DNA from: Streptoalloteichus hindustanus | GTDB lineage: Bacteria > Actinomycetota > Actinomycetes > Mycobacteriales > Pseudonocardiaceae | Assembly (NCBI RefSeq): GCF_900129375.1 | Contig: NZ_FQVN01000021.1 | Span: 1 to 52,712, forward strand | Length of the DNA: 52,712 bases | Reading direction: 5' to 3' | In this document: positions 8,441 to 16,135 of the stretch, one piece after another | How the letters are laid out: every line of letters starts with the position of its first letter | How positions within the stretch are numbered: the stretch's first letter is position 1 | Position numbers and translations under genes: made by a program | Notes under the pieces: generated by a model | Told to the model about the DNA's origin: nothing | The model's input: only the letters and a program-made list of their open reading frames with translations | The model's database searches: none

Positions 8441-9220
8441 GTGCCGACCATCTCCCACCACGTCCCCATGGTGTCGGCGACGGCCTACCAGGTCGCGTGG
8501 CAGGACCTCGGCCTGCCGCCGATGCCCACCGTGCTGCACGTCGCCCCGCGCGGCTACCCGGAGGTCGAGCGGCAGCGGGTGCTCACCGAGGCCTACGACG
8601 AGATGCGGGCGGCCGGCCTGTTCGACGGCCGGGGCTACGACCTGGACTTCGTGGCCGCGATGGCCGTGCTGGCCCGGCCGAGGCGCAGCGTCGACGCCCG
8701 GCTGTGGCTGGGCGCCGAGGTCCGCGCGCTGGCCGCGGCCTCGACCGGCCGCGCGGTGCTGGCCGTGCTGGTCTCCGACCACGTCCGCGTCCACCCGGTC
8801 GACCCGGCCAACCTGGCGGTGTCGGTGGTCCGGCTGCTGCCGCCCCGGCCGGCCGGCCCCGGTCGGTCCGTGTCCTTACCCGCCGACGTCCTGGAGGAGG
8901 CGGCCGCGCAGGCCGGCGCCTCGGTCGCCTCGCTGCGTACCGCGTTGTGCGACCTGGGCGCGCACCCCGCCGACGCCCACCACATCGCCCGGATGTCGGC
9001 GGACGCGTGCCACGGCGGGCAGTTCGGGGCGACGGTCGTCGACGGGCTGGGCCGGTGGGGCCGCGCCGACCACGTCGTCGGCTTCCACGACACCCCGGCC
9101 GGCCGCTACCTGATGGAACGGCACCGCGCGGTCGACGGGCGGTGGTGGATCACGATCGCCCCGGCCGACGCCAACCGCCTGGTCGGCCAGGTCGAACGCC
9201 TGCTCAACGGCATCGGCTGA
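8441..9220 (+). CDS. espG: ESX secretion-associated chaperone EspG
   Basis: This is a cytoplasmic chaperone that binds the tip of PE-PPE heterodimers and keeps them soluble for type VII export. From the GTG at 8441 the protein is 259 aa, the usual size; an in-frame ATG at 8468 is the alternative start. It shows the family pattern: an N-terminal VAWQDLGLPPMP segment, a PGRSVSLP stretch in the centre, and the C-terminal GFHDTPAGRYLMERH followed by a WITIAPAD strand. No ESX ATPase, EccB/C/D or mycosin genes are in the window, so this is a satellite substrate-chaperone cassette that must use a machine encoded elsewhere. Confidence 0.85.
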   Translation: MPTISHHVPMVSATAYQVAWQDLGLPPMPTVLHVAPRGYPEVERQRVLTEAYDEMRAAGLFDGRGYDLDFVAAMAVLARPRRSVDARLWLGAEVRALAAASTGRAVLAVLVSDHVRVHPVDPANLAVSVVRLLPPRPAGPGRSVSLPADVLEEAAAQAGASVASLRTALCDLGAHPADAHHIARMSADACHGGQFGATVVDGLGRWGRADHVVGFHDTPAGRYLMERHRAVDGRWWITIAPADANRLVGQVERLLNGIG

Positions 9221-9531
9221 CCGGCGAGAGGCCGTGCACCCGCTGACAACATGACCGGCGGGTCCTCGGGCGGGATGGTGTCCAAGGCCAGGACGAGGTG
9301 GCGTAACGGGATCTGCCTGTCCGGCATGAGTCGTGGAAGGGGTGTCGACGACCGGTTCTGGCGGCGGTTCCGGGACAGCACTCCCGGCTTTGTCGGTGGG
9401 CCAGTTCGAAAGGCCGCTCAATGGCGTCGGCTGATCCATGAGGGTCGGTACACCCGAACGTGGGTACTGTCCACTCACCCGTTCACCCGTCCTGTGGAAT
9501 GGCGAAGTCGCCTCCCCCGGGAGGGAAGCGC
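9221..9531. other. Intergenic region, no convincing gene
   Basis: Short open frames exist on both strands but none shows a recognisable domain or ribosome site. The composition is slightly less GC-rich than in the flanking genes, which fits the small accessory-looking ORF that follows. Confidence 0.4.
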
Positions 9532-9813
9532 GTGTCAGCGTTGGCGGGGTTCAAGACCATGGCGGAAGTGACAGCCGACGATCGAGCGAGGATCGCTTTC
9601 GGGCGAGTGGGGGGCCACAGCAATGACCGCCTCCTCGTGTCCGACGGACCTTCCGGTGAAGTTCTCCTCACGCCTCTCGCGAGCATTCCCCACCGTGAGC
9701 TTCTGGTCTGGGAGGACGAGCAGCCCGGGGAGTCGCTGCCGCGAGGGCTGGCGCATGCCGCTGAGGGTGGTGTTCGCCAGCGCGACGACCTGGTGGGATA
9801 CGAGGACGGGTAG
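9532..9813 (+). CDS. Small antitoxin-like hypothetical protein
   Basis: The 93-aa protein starts at a GTG preceded by a good GGAGGGAAG site. A central segment (RIAFGRVGGHSNDRLLVSD and VLLTPLASIPHRELLVWED) resembles small actinobacterial proteins with an AbrB/antitoxin-like beta core. Those are followed by a helix that begins at a WE(N/D) motif, here WEDEQPGESLPRGLAHAAEGGV, and end in an acidic tail. No toxin (PIN, RelE or similar) follows in the 68 bp before the convergent pucR gene. It is either an orphan or part of an unrecognised module. Family assignment is from memory of similar sequences and is tentative. Confidence 0.5.
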   Translation: MSALAGFKTMAEVTADDRARIAFGRVGGHSNDRLLVSDGPSGEVLLTPLASIPHRELLVWEDEQPGESLPRGLAHAAEGGVRQRDDLVGYEDG

Positions 9814-9881
9814 CGCGTCGGGAACGCCAGGAGCGTGAAGGATCTGGTGTTCGGTTCCGGCGGAGCAGATCGTCGTGGTCG

Positions 9882-11435
9882 CTAGCTCAGTTCGAGGGCC
9901 AGGAAGAGGTCGACGCGGTCGGGGAAGGAGGACATCCGGCGTCCGGTCAGCTCCTCGATCCGGCCGATGCGGTAGCGCAGGGTGTTCACGTGCAGGTGGA
10001 GCTTCGCGGCCGTGCGGGTCCACGAGCACGCGCAGTTCAGGAACACCCGGAGCGTGTGGACGAGGTCGCTGCCGTGCTCGGCGTCGTAGTCGAGCAGCGG
10101 GCCGAGCAGGCGCGCGCGGAACGAGCGCCGCAGCTCGTCGGGCACGGTGGCCAGGAGGAGCTGGTGCGAGGCGATCTCCTCGCCGGACAGGACGCCGCCC
10201 CGCGCGTCCCGGTGCAGGGCCAGCCGGCGGGCGCTGCGCGCCTCCACCGCCGCCGCCCGCACCCCGGCGACGGCGACCGGGCCGCTGACCCCGACCACCA
10301 GCCGGCCAGCGCCGCGCGTCCTGGCGCCCAGCCCCACCTGCAGGACGCGCGCGCCGTCCCTGAGCTGCCCGACCAGCGCGCCCAGCCGGTCGGGGGCCGC
10401 AGCCACCACCGCCATCGCCTCCTCGGGGGTGGCCGCCACCAGCGCGTGCGGCACCAGGTCGGCGACCAGCTCGTCCAGCAGTCCGGCGGCCACCGAGGTG
10501 GGCGTCCCGGTGATCTCGGCGGACACCAGGCGCAGCGGCAGGTCGGGGTCGAACCCGGCCGCGGCCAGCCGGGCGCCGATCTCGGCCTGTCCGCCGGCCT
10601 CGGTCAGCACCAGCCGGGTCAGCGCGGCGGCGGAGCGGTTCTCGATCCGCCGCCGGTCCTCGGCCCGGCCGCGCTCCATGCCGACCAGGCCGGCCAGCTC
10701 GGCGGCGAGCTCCCGGTGCCGCGGCGGCCACCGGTCCACGTCGCCGTCCACGGCGAGCGCCCAGCTCGTCAGCCGGTTGCCGCCGCGGGCGCCGGCCGGG
10801 AACAGCACGACCGGCCCGTGGCCCGGCAGCCGGACCGGGCGGGGCAGCCGGTCGGCGAGCAGGTAGCGCCGGGTCAGCTCCGCGCGTTGGCCGGGCAGCA
10901 GGTCCTGGCCGGTGCCGGCGACCAGCCGGCCGGTCGCGGTGAGCACCCGGCAGTCGGCGCCCAGCTCGCCGGCGGCCAGCCGGAGCAGCTCGGTGAGCCC
11001 GCCCTCGGCGACGGCGCTGACGAGCTGGCGGTGCCGCTCCAGGGCGATGGTCGGTTCGGACCGCTCGGCGGCGAGCGCCAGGATCACCCGCTCGGTCACG
11101 GTGGCGAACGAGACGTCCACGGACAGCTCCAGCAGCGGCAGCCCGTGCCGGCGGCAGGCGGCGACGAGGTCGTCGGGCACGTGCCCCAGCTCGGCGGTGC
11201 CGGCGACCAGCGCGGCCACGCCGGCGTCGGCCACCGCCGCGACGAACGCCGCGGCGTCGTTGGGCCCGCGCCGCCACACCAGCCCGGTCAGCACCAGCTC
11301 GCCGCCGGAGAGGTAGCGCCGGGGGTCCCGCAGGTCGGTGGTGAAGACCCAGCGGATCGGGCGGTCCAGCGCGTCCGCGCCGACCAGCACGGACAGTCCC
11401 AGCTCCGGGGCATCCACCAGCGTTCTCAGCAACAC
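9882..11435 (-). CDS. pucR: PucR family regulator of purine catabolism
   Basis: The 517-aa regulator has an N-terminal purine-catabolism-regulator domain (about residues 1-130, LRTLVDAPELGLSVLVGADALDRPIRWVFTTDL), a variable centre and a C-terminal PucR helix-turn-helix. In the last, TLRVFLNCACSWTRTAAKLHLHVNTLRYRIGRIEELTG is the classic PucR/CdaR signature. It is divergent from the uraD-uraH-uricase-xdh operon, which it presumably controls in response to a purine intermediate. I chose the GTG at 11435 because a GGGAGG site lies 10 bases upstream; the frame is open 24 codons further. Confidence 0.9.
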   Translation of the reverse strand: MLLRTLVDAPELGLSVLVGADALDRPIRWVFTTDLRDPRRYLSGGELVLTGLVWRRGPNDAAAFVAAVADAGVAALVAGTAELGHVPDDLVAACRRHGLPLLELSVDVSFATVTERVILALAAERSEPTIALERHRQLVSAVAEGGLTELLRLAAGELGADCRVLTATGRLVAGTGQDLLPGQRAELTRRYLLADRLPRPVRLPGHGPVVLFPAGARGGNRLTSWALAVDGDVDRWPPRHRELAAELAGLVGMERGRAEDRRRIENRSAAALTRLVLTEAGGQAEIGARLAAAGFDPDLPLRLVSAEITGTPTSVAAGLLDELVADLVPHALVAATPEEAMAVVAAAPDRLGALVGQLRDGARVLQVGLGARTRGAGRLVVGVSGPVAVAGVRAAAVEARSARRLALHRDARGGVLSGEEIASHQLLLATVPDELRRSFRARLLGPLLDYDAEHGSDLVHTLRVFLNCACSWTRTAAKLHLHVNTLRYRIGRIEELTGRRMSSFPDRVDLFLALELS

Positions 11436-11540
11436 GGCGCACGCACCTCCCGCGTTGGGCTTGGAGAAAACCACAAAAGCGGGGGCGGCGGCAGTCCCGG
11501 CTTTCATCGCTTCCAGCCCTAGCTGGCCTCACCCGGGCGT

Positions 11541-11558
11541 GTGTGTACTCAGTCACAC
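11541..11558. promoter_or_regulatory. Candidate operator in the pucR/uraD divergent promoter region
   Basis: The 18-bp interrupted palindrome GTGTG-N8-CACAC lies midway in the 157-bp divergent gap, 35 bp upstream of the uraD start. Its position fits a PucR or purine-responsive operator. Short arms make chance possible. Confidence 0.35.
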
Positions 11559-11592
11559 CAGAGCGGTATCCCTCGGAGGGGGTGAGCTGGCG

Positions 11593-12117
11593 GTGGTGAT
11601 CACTCGTACGGCGGACCGGCTGGCGTGGTTCAACGCGGCGGCCCCGGCAGAGGCCGGTCGGCAGCTCGTGGCGTGCTGCGCCGTCGACGAGTGGGCGGAG
11701 CGGCTCGTCGCCGGCCGGCCCTACCGCGACCTCGACGCGCTGCGCGCGGCGGCCGACGCGGCGCTGGCCGACCTGGACTGGCCCGCCGTGCTCCGCGCCC
11801 TGGCCGCGCACCCCCGCATCGGGGAGCGCGCGCACGGCGCGGACCCGGAGGCGCGGTGGTCCCGGCAGGAGCAGGCCGCGGCCGCGGCCACGTCACCGGA
11901 CCCGGCGACGCGGGCCGCGCTCGCCGCCGGCAACCACGCCTACGAGGAGCGCTTCGGGCACGTGTTCCTGATCTGCGCCACGGGCAGGAGCGCCGAGGAG
12001 GTGCTCGCCGCCCTGCGGGCCCGGCTGGGCAACGACGAGGAGACCGAGCGGGCGGTCGTCCGCGCGGAGCTGGGCCGGATCACGGCCCTGCGGCTGGCGA
12101 GGGTGGTGGGGGCGTGA
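11593..12117 (+). CDS. uraD: 2-oxo-4-hydroxy-4-carboxy-5-ureidoimidazoline (OHCU) decarboxylase
   Basis: It converts OHCU to S-(+)-allantoin, the third step from urate. The 174-aa all-helical protein has the family motifs: LAWFNAAAPAEA at the N-terminus, AAHPRIGERA in the middle (HPxIG carries active-site residues), and HAYEERFGHVFLICATGRSAEEVLAAL, whose Glu and Phe line the pocket. The GTG at 11593 gives the normal length, after a GGAGGG stretch. The stop overlaps the start of uraH by four bases (GTGA), so the first three genes of the operon are tightly coupled. Confidence 0.92.
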   Translation: MVITRTADRLAWFNAAAPAEAGRQLVACCAVDEWAERLVAGRPYRDLDALRAAADAALADLDWPAVLRALAAHPRIGERAHGADPEARWSRQEQAAAAATSPDPATRAALAAGNHAYEERFGHVFLICATGRSAEEVLAALRARLGNDEETERAVVRAELGRITALRLARVVGA

Positions 12118-12431
12118 GCCTGTCGACACACGTGCTGGACGCCGTGCGGGGGCGGCCCGCCGCGGGCGTGGCCGTGCGGCTGGACCGCTGGGCCGACGCC
12201 GACGGCTGGCAGCCGGTGGCCGCCGCCCGCACCGACGACGACGGCCGGATCAGCGGGTGGGAGCCCGGCGCGGGCCTGCACCGCCTGGTCTTCGACACCG
12301 GCGGCTACCTGGGGGCGGACGCCTTCTTCCCGGAGGTGGTGGTCACGTTCCGGGTCACCGACCCGGCCGGGCGCCACCACGTCCCGCTGCTGCTGAGCCC
12401 GTTCGCGTACTCCACCTACCGAGGGAGCTGA
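12114..12431 (+). CDS. uraH: 5-hydroxyisourate hydrolase (transthyretin-like)
   Basis: It hydrolyses 5-hydroxyisourate to OHCU, the second step of urate breakdown. The 105-aa protein has the transthyretin-like fold motifs: the N-terminal LSTHVLDAVRGRPAAGV with its catalytic His, the central Arg-Thr-Asp (AARTDDDGRI), and the C-terminal signature YRGS, whose tyrosine and arginine complete the active site of the tetramer. It starts by overlapping uraD and ends three bases before the uricase start codon. Confidence 0.95.
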   Translation: MSLSTHVLDAVRGRPAAGVAVRLDRWADADGWQPVAAARTDDDGRISGWEPGAGLHRLVFDTGGYLGADAFFPEVVVTFRVTDPAGRHHVPLLLSPFAYSTYRGS

Positions 12432-12434
12432 GGA

Positions 12435-13307
12435 ATGTCGATCGTGTTGGGGGCCAACCAGTACGGCAAGGCCGAGACCCGCGTCGTCCGCGTCGACCGG
12501 GACGCCGACGGGCACCGCGTCACCGACCTGAACGTCAGCGTGGCGCTGTCCGGCGACATGACCGACACCCACCTCACCGGGGCCAACGACAAGGTGCTGC
12601 CGACCGACACCCAGAAGAACACCGTCTACGCCTTCGCCAGGGACGGCGTCGGCGAGATCGAGGACTTCGCGCTGCGGCTGGCCCGGCACTTCGTCGACTC
12701 GCAGCCGACGATCGGGCGGGCCAGGGTGCGCGTCGAGCGGTACCCGTGGGCCCGGCTGGAGCTGGCCGGACGGCCCGCGCACCACTCCTTCTCCCGGTCG
12801 GGGGAGGGCACCCGCACGGCCACGGTGACCTACGACGGGCAGCGGGCGTGGGTGGTCTCCGGCATCACCGACCTGACGGTGCTCAACTCCACCGGGTCGG
12901 AGTTCTGGGGTTACGTCAGGGACCCGTTCACCACGCTCCGGGAGACCCGCGACCGCGTCCTCGCCACGGCCGTCGACGCGTCCTGGCGGCACGAGGCCGC
13001 CGACGACGTCGACTGGGGCAAGTCGTACGCGACCGCGCGCCGCGCCCTGCTGGAGGCGTTCGGCGAGACGCACAGCCGCTCGCTCCAGCAGACCCTCTAC
13101 GCCATGGGCGAGCGGGTGTTAACGAACTGCCCGGAGGTCGTGGAGGTGCGGCTCAGACTGCCGAACAAGCACCACTTCCTGGTCGATTTGGCGCCGTTCG
13201 GCCTGGACAACCCGAACGAGGTGTTCCACGCGGCCGACCGGCCCTACGGCCTGATCGAGGGCACCGTGCTCCGCGACGACGCGCCGCCCGCCGACCCGGC
13301 GTGGTGA
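12435..13307 (+). CDS. uox: Urate oxidase (uricase)
   Basis: It is the cofactor-free oxidase that turns urate and O2 into 5-hydroxyisourate and H2O2. The 290-aa protein has the two tunnelling-fold repeats and the catalytic residues: Lys12 in NQYGKAETR, and Thr57-Asp58 in NDKVLPTDTQKNTVYA. LTVLNSTGSEFWGYVRD and LPNKHHFLVDL follow. The C-terminal part reads DNPNEVFHAADRPYGLIEGTV, also typical. It is preceded by the site GAGGGAGCTGAGGA. Placement directly after uraH and before xanthine dehydrogenase fits the pathway order. Confidence 0.96.
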   Translation: MSIVLGANQYGKAETRVVRVDRDADGHRVTDLNVSVALSGDMTDTHLTGANDKVLPTDTQKNTVYAFARDGVGEIEDFALRLARHFVDSQPTIGRARVRVERYPWARLELAGRPAHHSFSRSGEGTRTATVTYDGQRAWVVSGITDLTVLNSTGSEFWGYVRDPFTTLRETRDRVLATAVDASWRHEAADDVDWGKSYATARRALLEAFGETHSRSLQQTLYAMGERVLTNCPEVVEVRLRLPNKHHFLVDLAPFGLDNPNEVFHAADRPYGLIEGTVLRDDAPPADPAW

Positions 13308-13326
13308 GCGGGAAGGAGAGTCCACA

Positions 13327-14211
13327 GTGGACTTCCTGCGACCGGCGAGCTGGGCCGAGGCCCTGGCGGTCAAGGCCGAGCGGCCCGACGCGGTCCCGAT
13401 CGCCGGCGGCACCGACGTCATGGTCGAGCTCAACTTCGACCACCGCCGCCCGCCGGCCCTGCTCGACCTGACCAGGGTGGCCGAGCTGGCCGAGTGGTCC
13501 GAGCGCGACGGCCGGGTCCGGCTCGGTGCGGGCGTGCCCTACGCGCGGATCATCGCCGAGCTGGGCGACCGCCTGCCGGGGCTGGCCACGGCCGCCCGCA
13601 CCGTGGGCTCGCCGCAGATCCGCAACCGGGGCACGGTCGGCGGCAACCTCGGCGCGGCCTCGCCCGCCGGGGACGCGCACCCGGTGCTGCTGGCCACCGA
13701 CGCGGTCGTCGAGGTGGCCTCGACCCGGGGCGTCCGGACGGTGCCGGCGGCCGAGTTCTACCGGGGCGTCAAGCGGAACGCGCTGGAACCCGACGAGCTG
13801 ATCGCGGCGGTCCACCTGGACGTGGCGCGGGGGCCGCAGCAGTTCGCCAAGGTCGGCACCCGCAACGCGATGGTCATCGCGGTGTGCGCGTTCGGTTTGG
13901 CGCTGCACCCCGACCGGCGCCGCGTGGGGACGGGCATCGGCTCGGCGGCCCCGACTCCGGTCCGCGCCCCGGCGGCCGAGGACTTCCTGTCCGCCGAGCT
14001 GACCGACGCCGGCCTGTGGGCGTCGCGCCGGCCGTTGCCCGACGCGGTCCGGCGCCGGTTCGGCGAGCTGGTGGCCGAGGCGGCGTCCCCGATCGACGAC
14101 GTGCGCGGCAGCGCGGCCTACCGCCGGCACGCGCTGGCCGTGCTGGCCCGCCGGACCCTCGGCTGGGCGTGGGACGAGTACCGCGAAGGAGGGTGGTCGG
14201 CGTGCGCGTGA
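13327..14211 (+). CDS. Xanthine dehydrogenase, FAD-binding subunit
   Basis: This is the medium subunit of a molybdenum hydroxylase, passing electrons from the Fe-S clusters to NAD+. The 294-aa protein shows the two FAD diphosphate contacts: PIAGGTDVMVELN early and TVGSPQIRNRGTVGGNLGAASPAGDAHPVLLA in the middle. KVGTRNAMVIAVCAF follows. The GTG at 13327 follows a GGAAGGAGAG site. Its end overlaps the start of the Fe-S subunit gene by ten bases. FAD - Fe-S - deaminase - Mo is an unusual but seen gene order, with an 8-oxoguanine deaminase inserted between the small and large subunits. Confidence 0.93.
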   Translation: MDFLRPASWAEALAVKAERPDAVPIAGGTDVMVELNFDHRRPPALLDLTRVAELAEWSERDGRVRLGAGVPYARIIAELGDRLPGLATAARTVGSPQIRNRGTVGGNLGAASPAGDAHPVLLATDAVVEVASTRGVRTVPAAEFYRGVKRNALEPDELIAAVHLDVARGPQQFAKVGTRNAMVIAVCAFGLALHPDRRRVGTGIGSAAPTPVRAPAAEDFLSAELTDAGLWASRRPLPDAVRRRFGELVAEAASPIDDVRGSAAYRRHALAVLARRTLGWAWDEYREGGWSACA

Positions 14212-14699
14212 CGGTGACGGTCAACGGCGAGCGGCGGGAGGCCGACGACGTCTGGGAGGGCGAGAGCCTGCTCCACGTGCTGCGGGAGCGGCTCGGCCTG
14301 CCCGGTTCGAAGAACGCCTGTGAGCAGGGGGAGTGCGGCTCCTGCACGGTCCTCATGGACGGCCTGCCGGTGTGCGCCTGCCTGGTCGCCGCGGGGCAGG
14401 CGCAGGACCGCGAGGTCCGCACGGTGGAGGGGCTGGCGGAGGGGGCGGACCGGCTCGCCCCGGTGCAGGAGGCGTTCGTCGAGGCGGGCGCGGTGCAGTG
14501 CGGGTTCTGCACGCCCGGCCTGCTGGTGGCCGCGCACGACCTCATCCGGCGCGCCGGTCGGCCGTCGGACGTGGAGATTCGCGAGGCGTTGGCCGGAAAC
14601 CTCTGTCGCTGCACGGGATACGAGAAGATCATGGAAGCGGTGCGGCTGGCTGCGGCGCGGACGGCCAGCGCCGAACTGTCCACTGAGGACACACCATGA
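14202..14699 (+). CDS. Xanthine dehydrogenase, 2Fe-2S subunit
   Basis: The 165-aa small subunit carries two [2Fe-2S] clusters. The first is plant-ferredoxin-like (CEQGECGSCTVLMDGLPVCAC). The second is on the helical domain (CGFCTPG and NLCRCTGYEKI). It moves electrons from the molybdenum centre to FAD. The GTG at 14202 lies eight bases after AAGGAGGG and overlaps the previous gene. Its stop overlaps the ATG of the deaminase gene (ATGA at 14696-14699). Confidence 0.95.
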   Translation: MRVTVTVNGERREADDVWEGESLLHVLRERLGLPGSKNACEQGECGSCTVLMDGLPVCACLVAAGQAQDREVRTVEGLAEGADRLAPVQEAFVEAGAVQCGFCTPGLLVAAHDLIRRAGRPSDVEIREALAGNLCRCTGYEKIMEAVRLAAARTASAELSTEDTP

Positions 14700-16135
14700 G
14701 CGGCAGGACTGTCATCGAGAACGCCGCGATCGCCGCGGTCGACGCGGCCGGCAGCGAGTACCGCGACGGGCACGTCGTGGTCGAGGGCGAGTGGATCGTC
14801 GCCGTGGGCGAGGGACCGGCCCCGAGAGCGAACACGGCGGGGACAGAAAACGCGGCGAACGCGGCGAACGCGGGGAACGCCGCCGAGCGCCGGATCGACG
14901 GCTCCGGCTGCCTGGTCACCCCGGGCCTCGTCAACACCCACGACCACCTCTTCCAGTGGGCCACCAGGGGATTCGCCCAGGACGCCACGCTCTACGAGTG
15001 GCTGACCACGCTGTACCCGGTGTGGGCGAGATCGGACGCCGGGACCGTCCACACCGCGGCGACGGCGGGGCTGACCCGGCTGGCCAGCACCGGCTGCACG
15101 ACGGCGGCCGACCACCACTACCTCTTCCCCCGCGACGGAGGGGACCAGATGGCGGCCCTGGTCTCCGCCGCCGCGGCGGTGGGGGTGCGTCTGCACGCGG
15201 CCCGGGGCTCGATGGACCGGGGGCAGTCGCGGGGCGGACTGCCACCGGACGACGTCGTCGAGGACATCGAGACGGCGTTGCGGGGAGCCGAGGAGGCGAT
15301 CGACGCCTACCACGACCCCGAGCCCAACGCCCGCCTGCGGATCGCGGTCGGCCCCTGCTCGCCGTTCACCGTCTCCCGCGAGCTGATGGAGCGGTCGGCG
15401 GAACTGGCGCGGCGCAAGGGAGTGCGCCTGCACACCCACCTCGCCGAGACGCTCGACGAGGAGCGGCAGTGCCTGGCGGAGGAGGGCCGCACGCCGGTCG
15501 AGTACGCCGACGAGCTCGGGTGGCTGGCCGAGGACGTGTGGCTGGCGCACTCGATCCACCTGTCCGACGACGCGGTGCGGCGCTTCGGGGCCACCGGCAC
15601 CGGGGTCGCGCACTGCCCGAGCTCCAACGGCCGGCTCGGCGCCGGGATCGCCCGCGTGCGGGATCTCCTGGACGCGGGCGCGCCGGTGGGGTTGGGCGTG
15701 GACGGGGCGGCGTCCAACGAGTCCTGCGCCATGGTCGAGGAGCCGCGCCAGGCGTTGCTGATGGCCCGCCAGCGGGGCGGCCCGCAGGCGTTGGGCGTGC
15801 GGGAGGCCCTGTGGCTGGCCACGGTCGGCGGCGCCCGGTGCCTGGGCCGGGCCGGGGAACTCGGCTCGCTGGAGCCGGGCAAGCTCGCCGACCTCGCGGT
15901 GTGGCGGCTCGACGGGCTGGCGCACGTCGGGATCGACGACCCGGTCGCCGCGTTCGTGCTCGGCCCGCGCCCACCGCTGGCGCTGCTGCTGGTCGGGGGC
16001 CGAACCGTGGTGGCGGACGACGAGATCCGCACCGTGGACGAGGGGACCGTCGTGCGCGATCTGCGGCGCGCGAGCCGGAAGCTGGCCGACGCCGGCCCGT
16101 CGGCGACCGGCCGGCAGACGAAGGGGGCGCGATGA
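14696..16135 (+). CDS. 8-oxoguanine deaminase / amidohydrolase
   Basis: The 479-aa member of the amidohydrolase superfamily probably deaminates 8-oxoguanine to urate, which would feed directly into the uricase step. Metal ligands are visible: the HxH motif in NTHDHLFQW, His in RLHTHLAET, His in LAHSIHLS, and Asp in LGVDGAASNESC. The protein is about 25-30 residues longer than typical. An Asn/Ala/Gly low-complexity segment, encoded by tandem GCGGCGAAC-like 9-mers (about 14829-14880), sits just before the barrel at residues 45-62. Substrate is inferred from the family and from the purine context; related hydroxyatrazine/guanine-type deaminases are alternatives. Confidence 0.85.
   Translation: MSGRTVIENAAIAAVDAAGSEYRDGHVVVEGEWIVAVGEGPAPRANTAGTENAANAANAGNAAERRIDGSGCLVTPGLVNTHDHLFQWATRGFAQDATLYEWLTTLYPVWARSDAGTVHTAATAGLTRLASTGCTTAADHHYLFPRDGGDQMAALVSAAAAVGVRLHAARGSMDRGQSRGGLPPDDVVEDIETALRGAEEAIDAYHDPEPNARLRIAVGPCSPFTVSRELMERSAELARRKGVRLHTHLAETLDEERQCLAEEGRTPVEYADELGWLAEDVWLAHSIHLSDDAVRRFGATGTGVAHCPSSNGRLGAGIARVRDLLDAGAPVGLGVDGAASNESCAMVEEPRQALLMARQRGGPQALGVREALWLATVGGARCLGRAGELGSLEPGKLADLAVWRLDGLAHVGIDDPVAAFVLGPRPPLALLLVGGRTVVADDEIRTVDEGTVVRDLRRASRKLADAGPSATGRQTKGAR

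Noticed and set aside
9106-9381. Minus-strand ORF across the end of espG
   Set aside because: It overlaps the conserved C-terminus of EspG and shows no motif.
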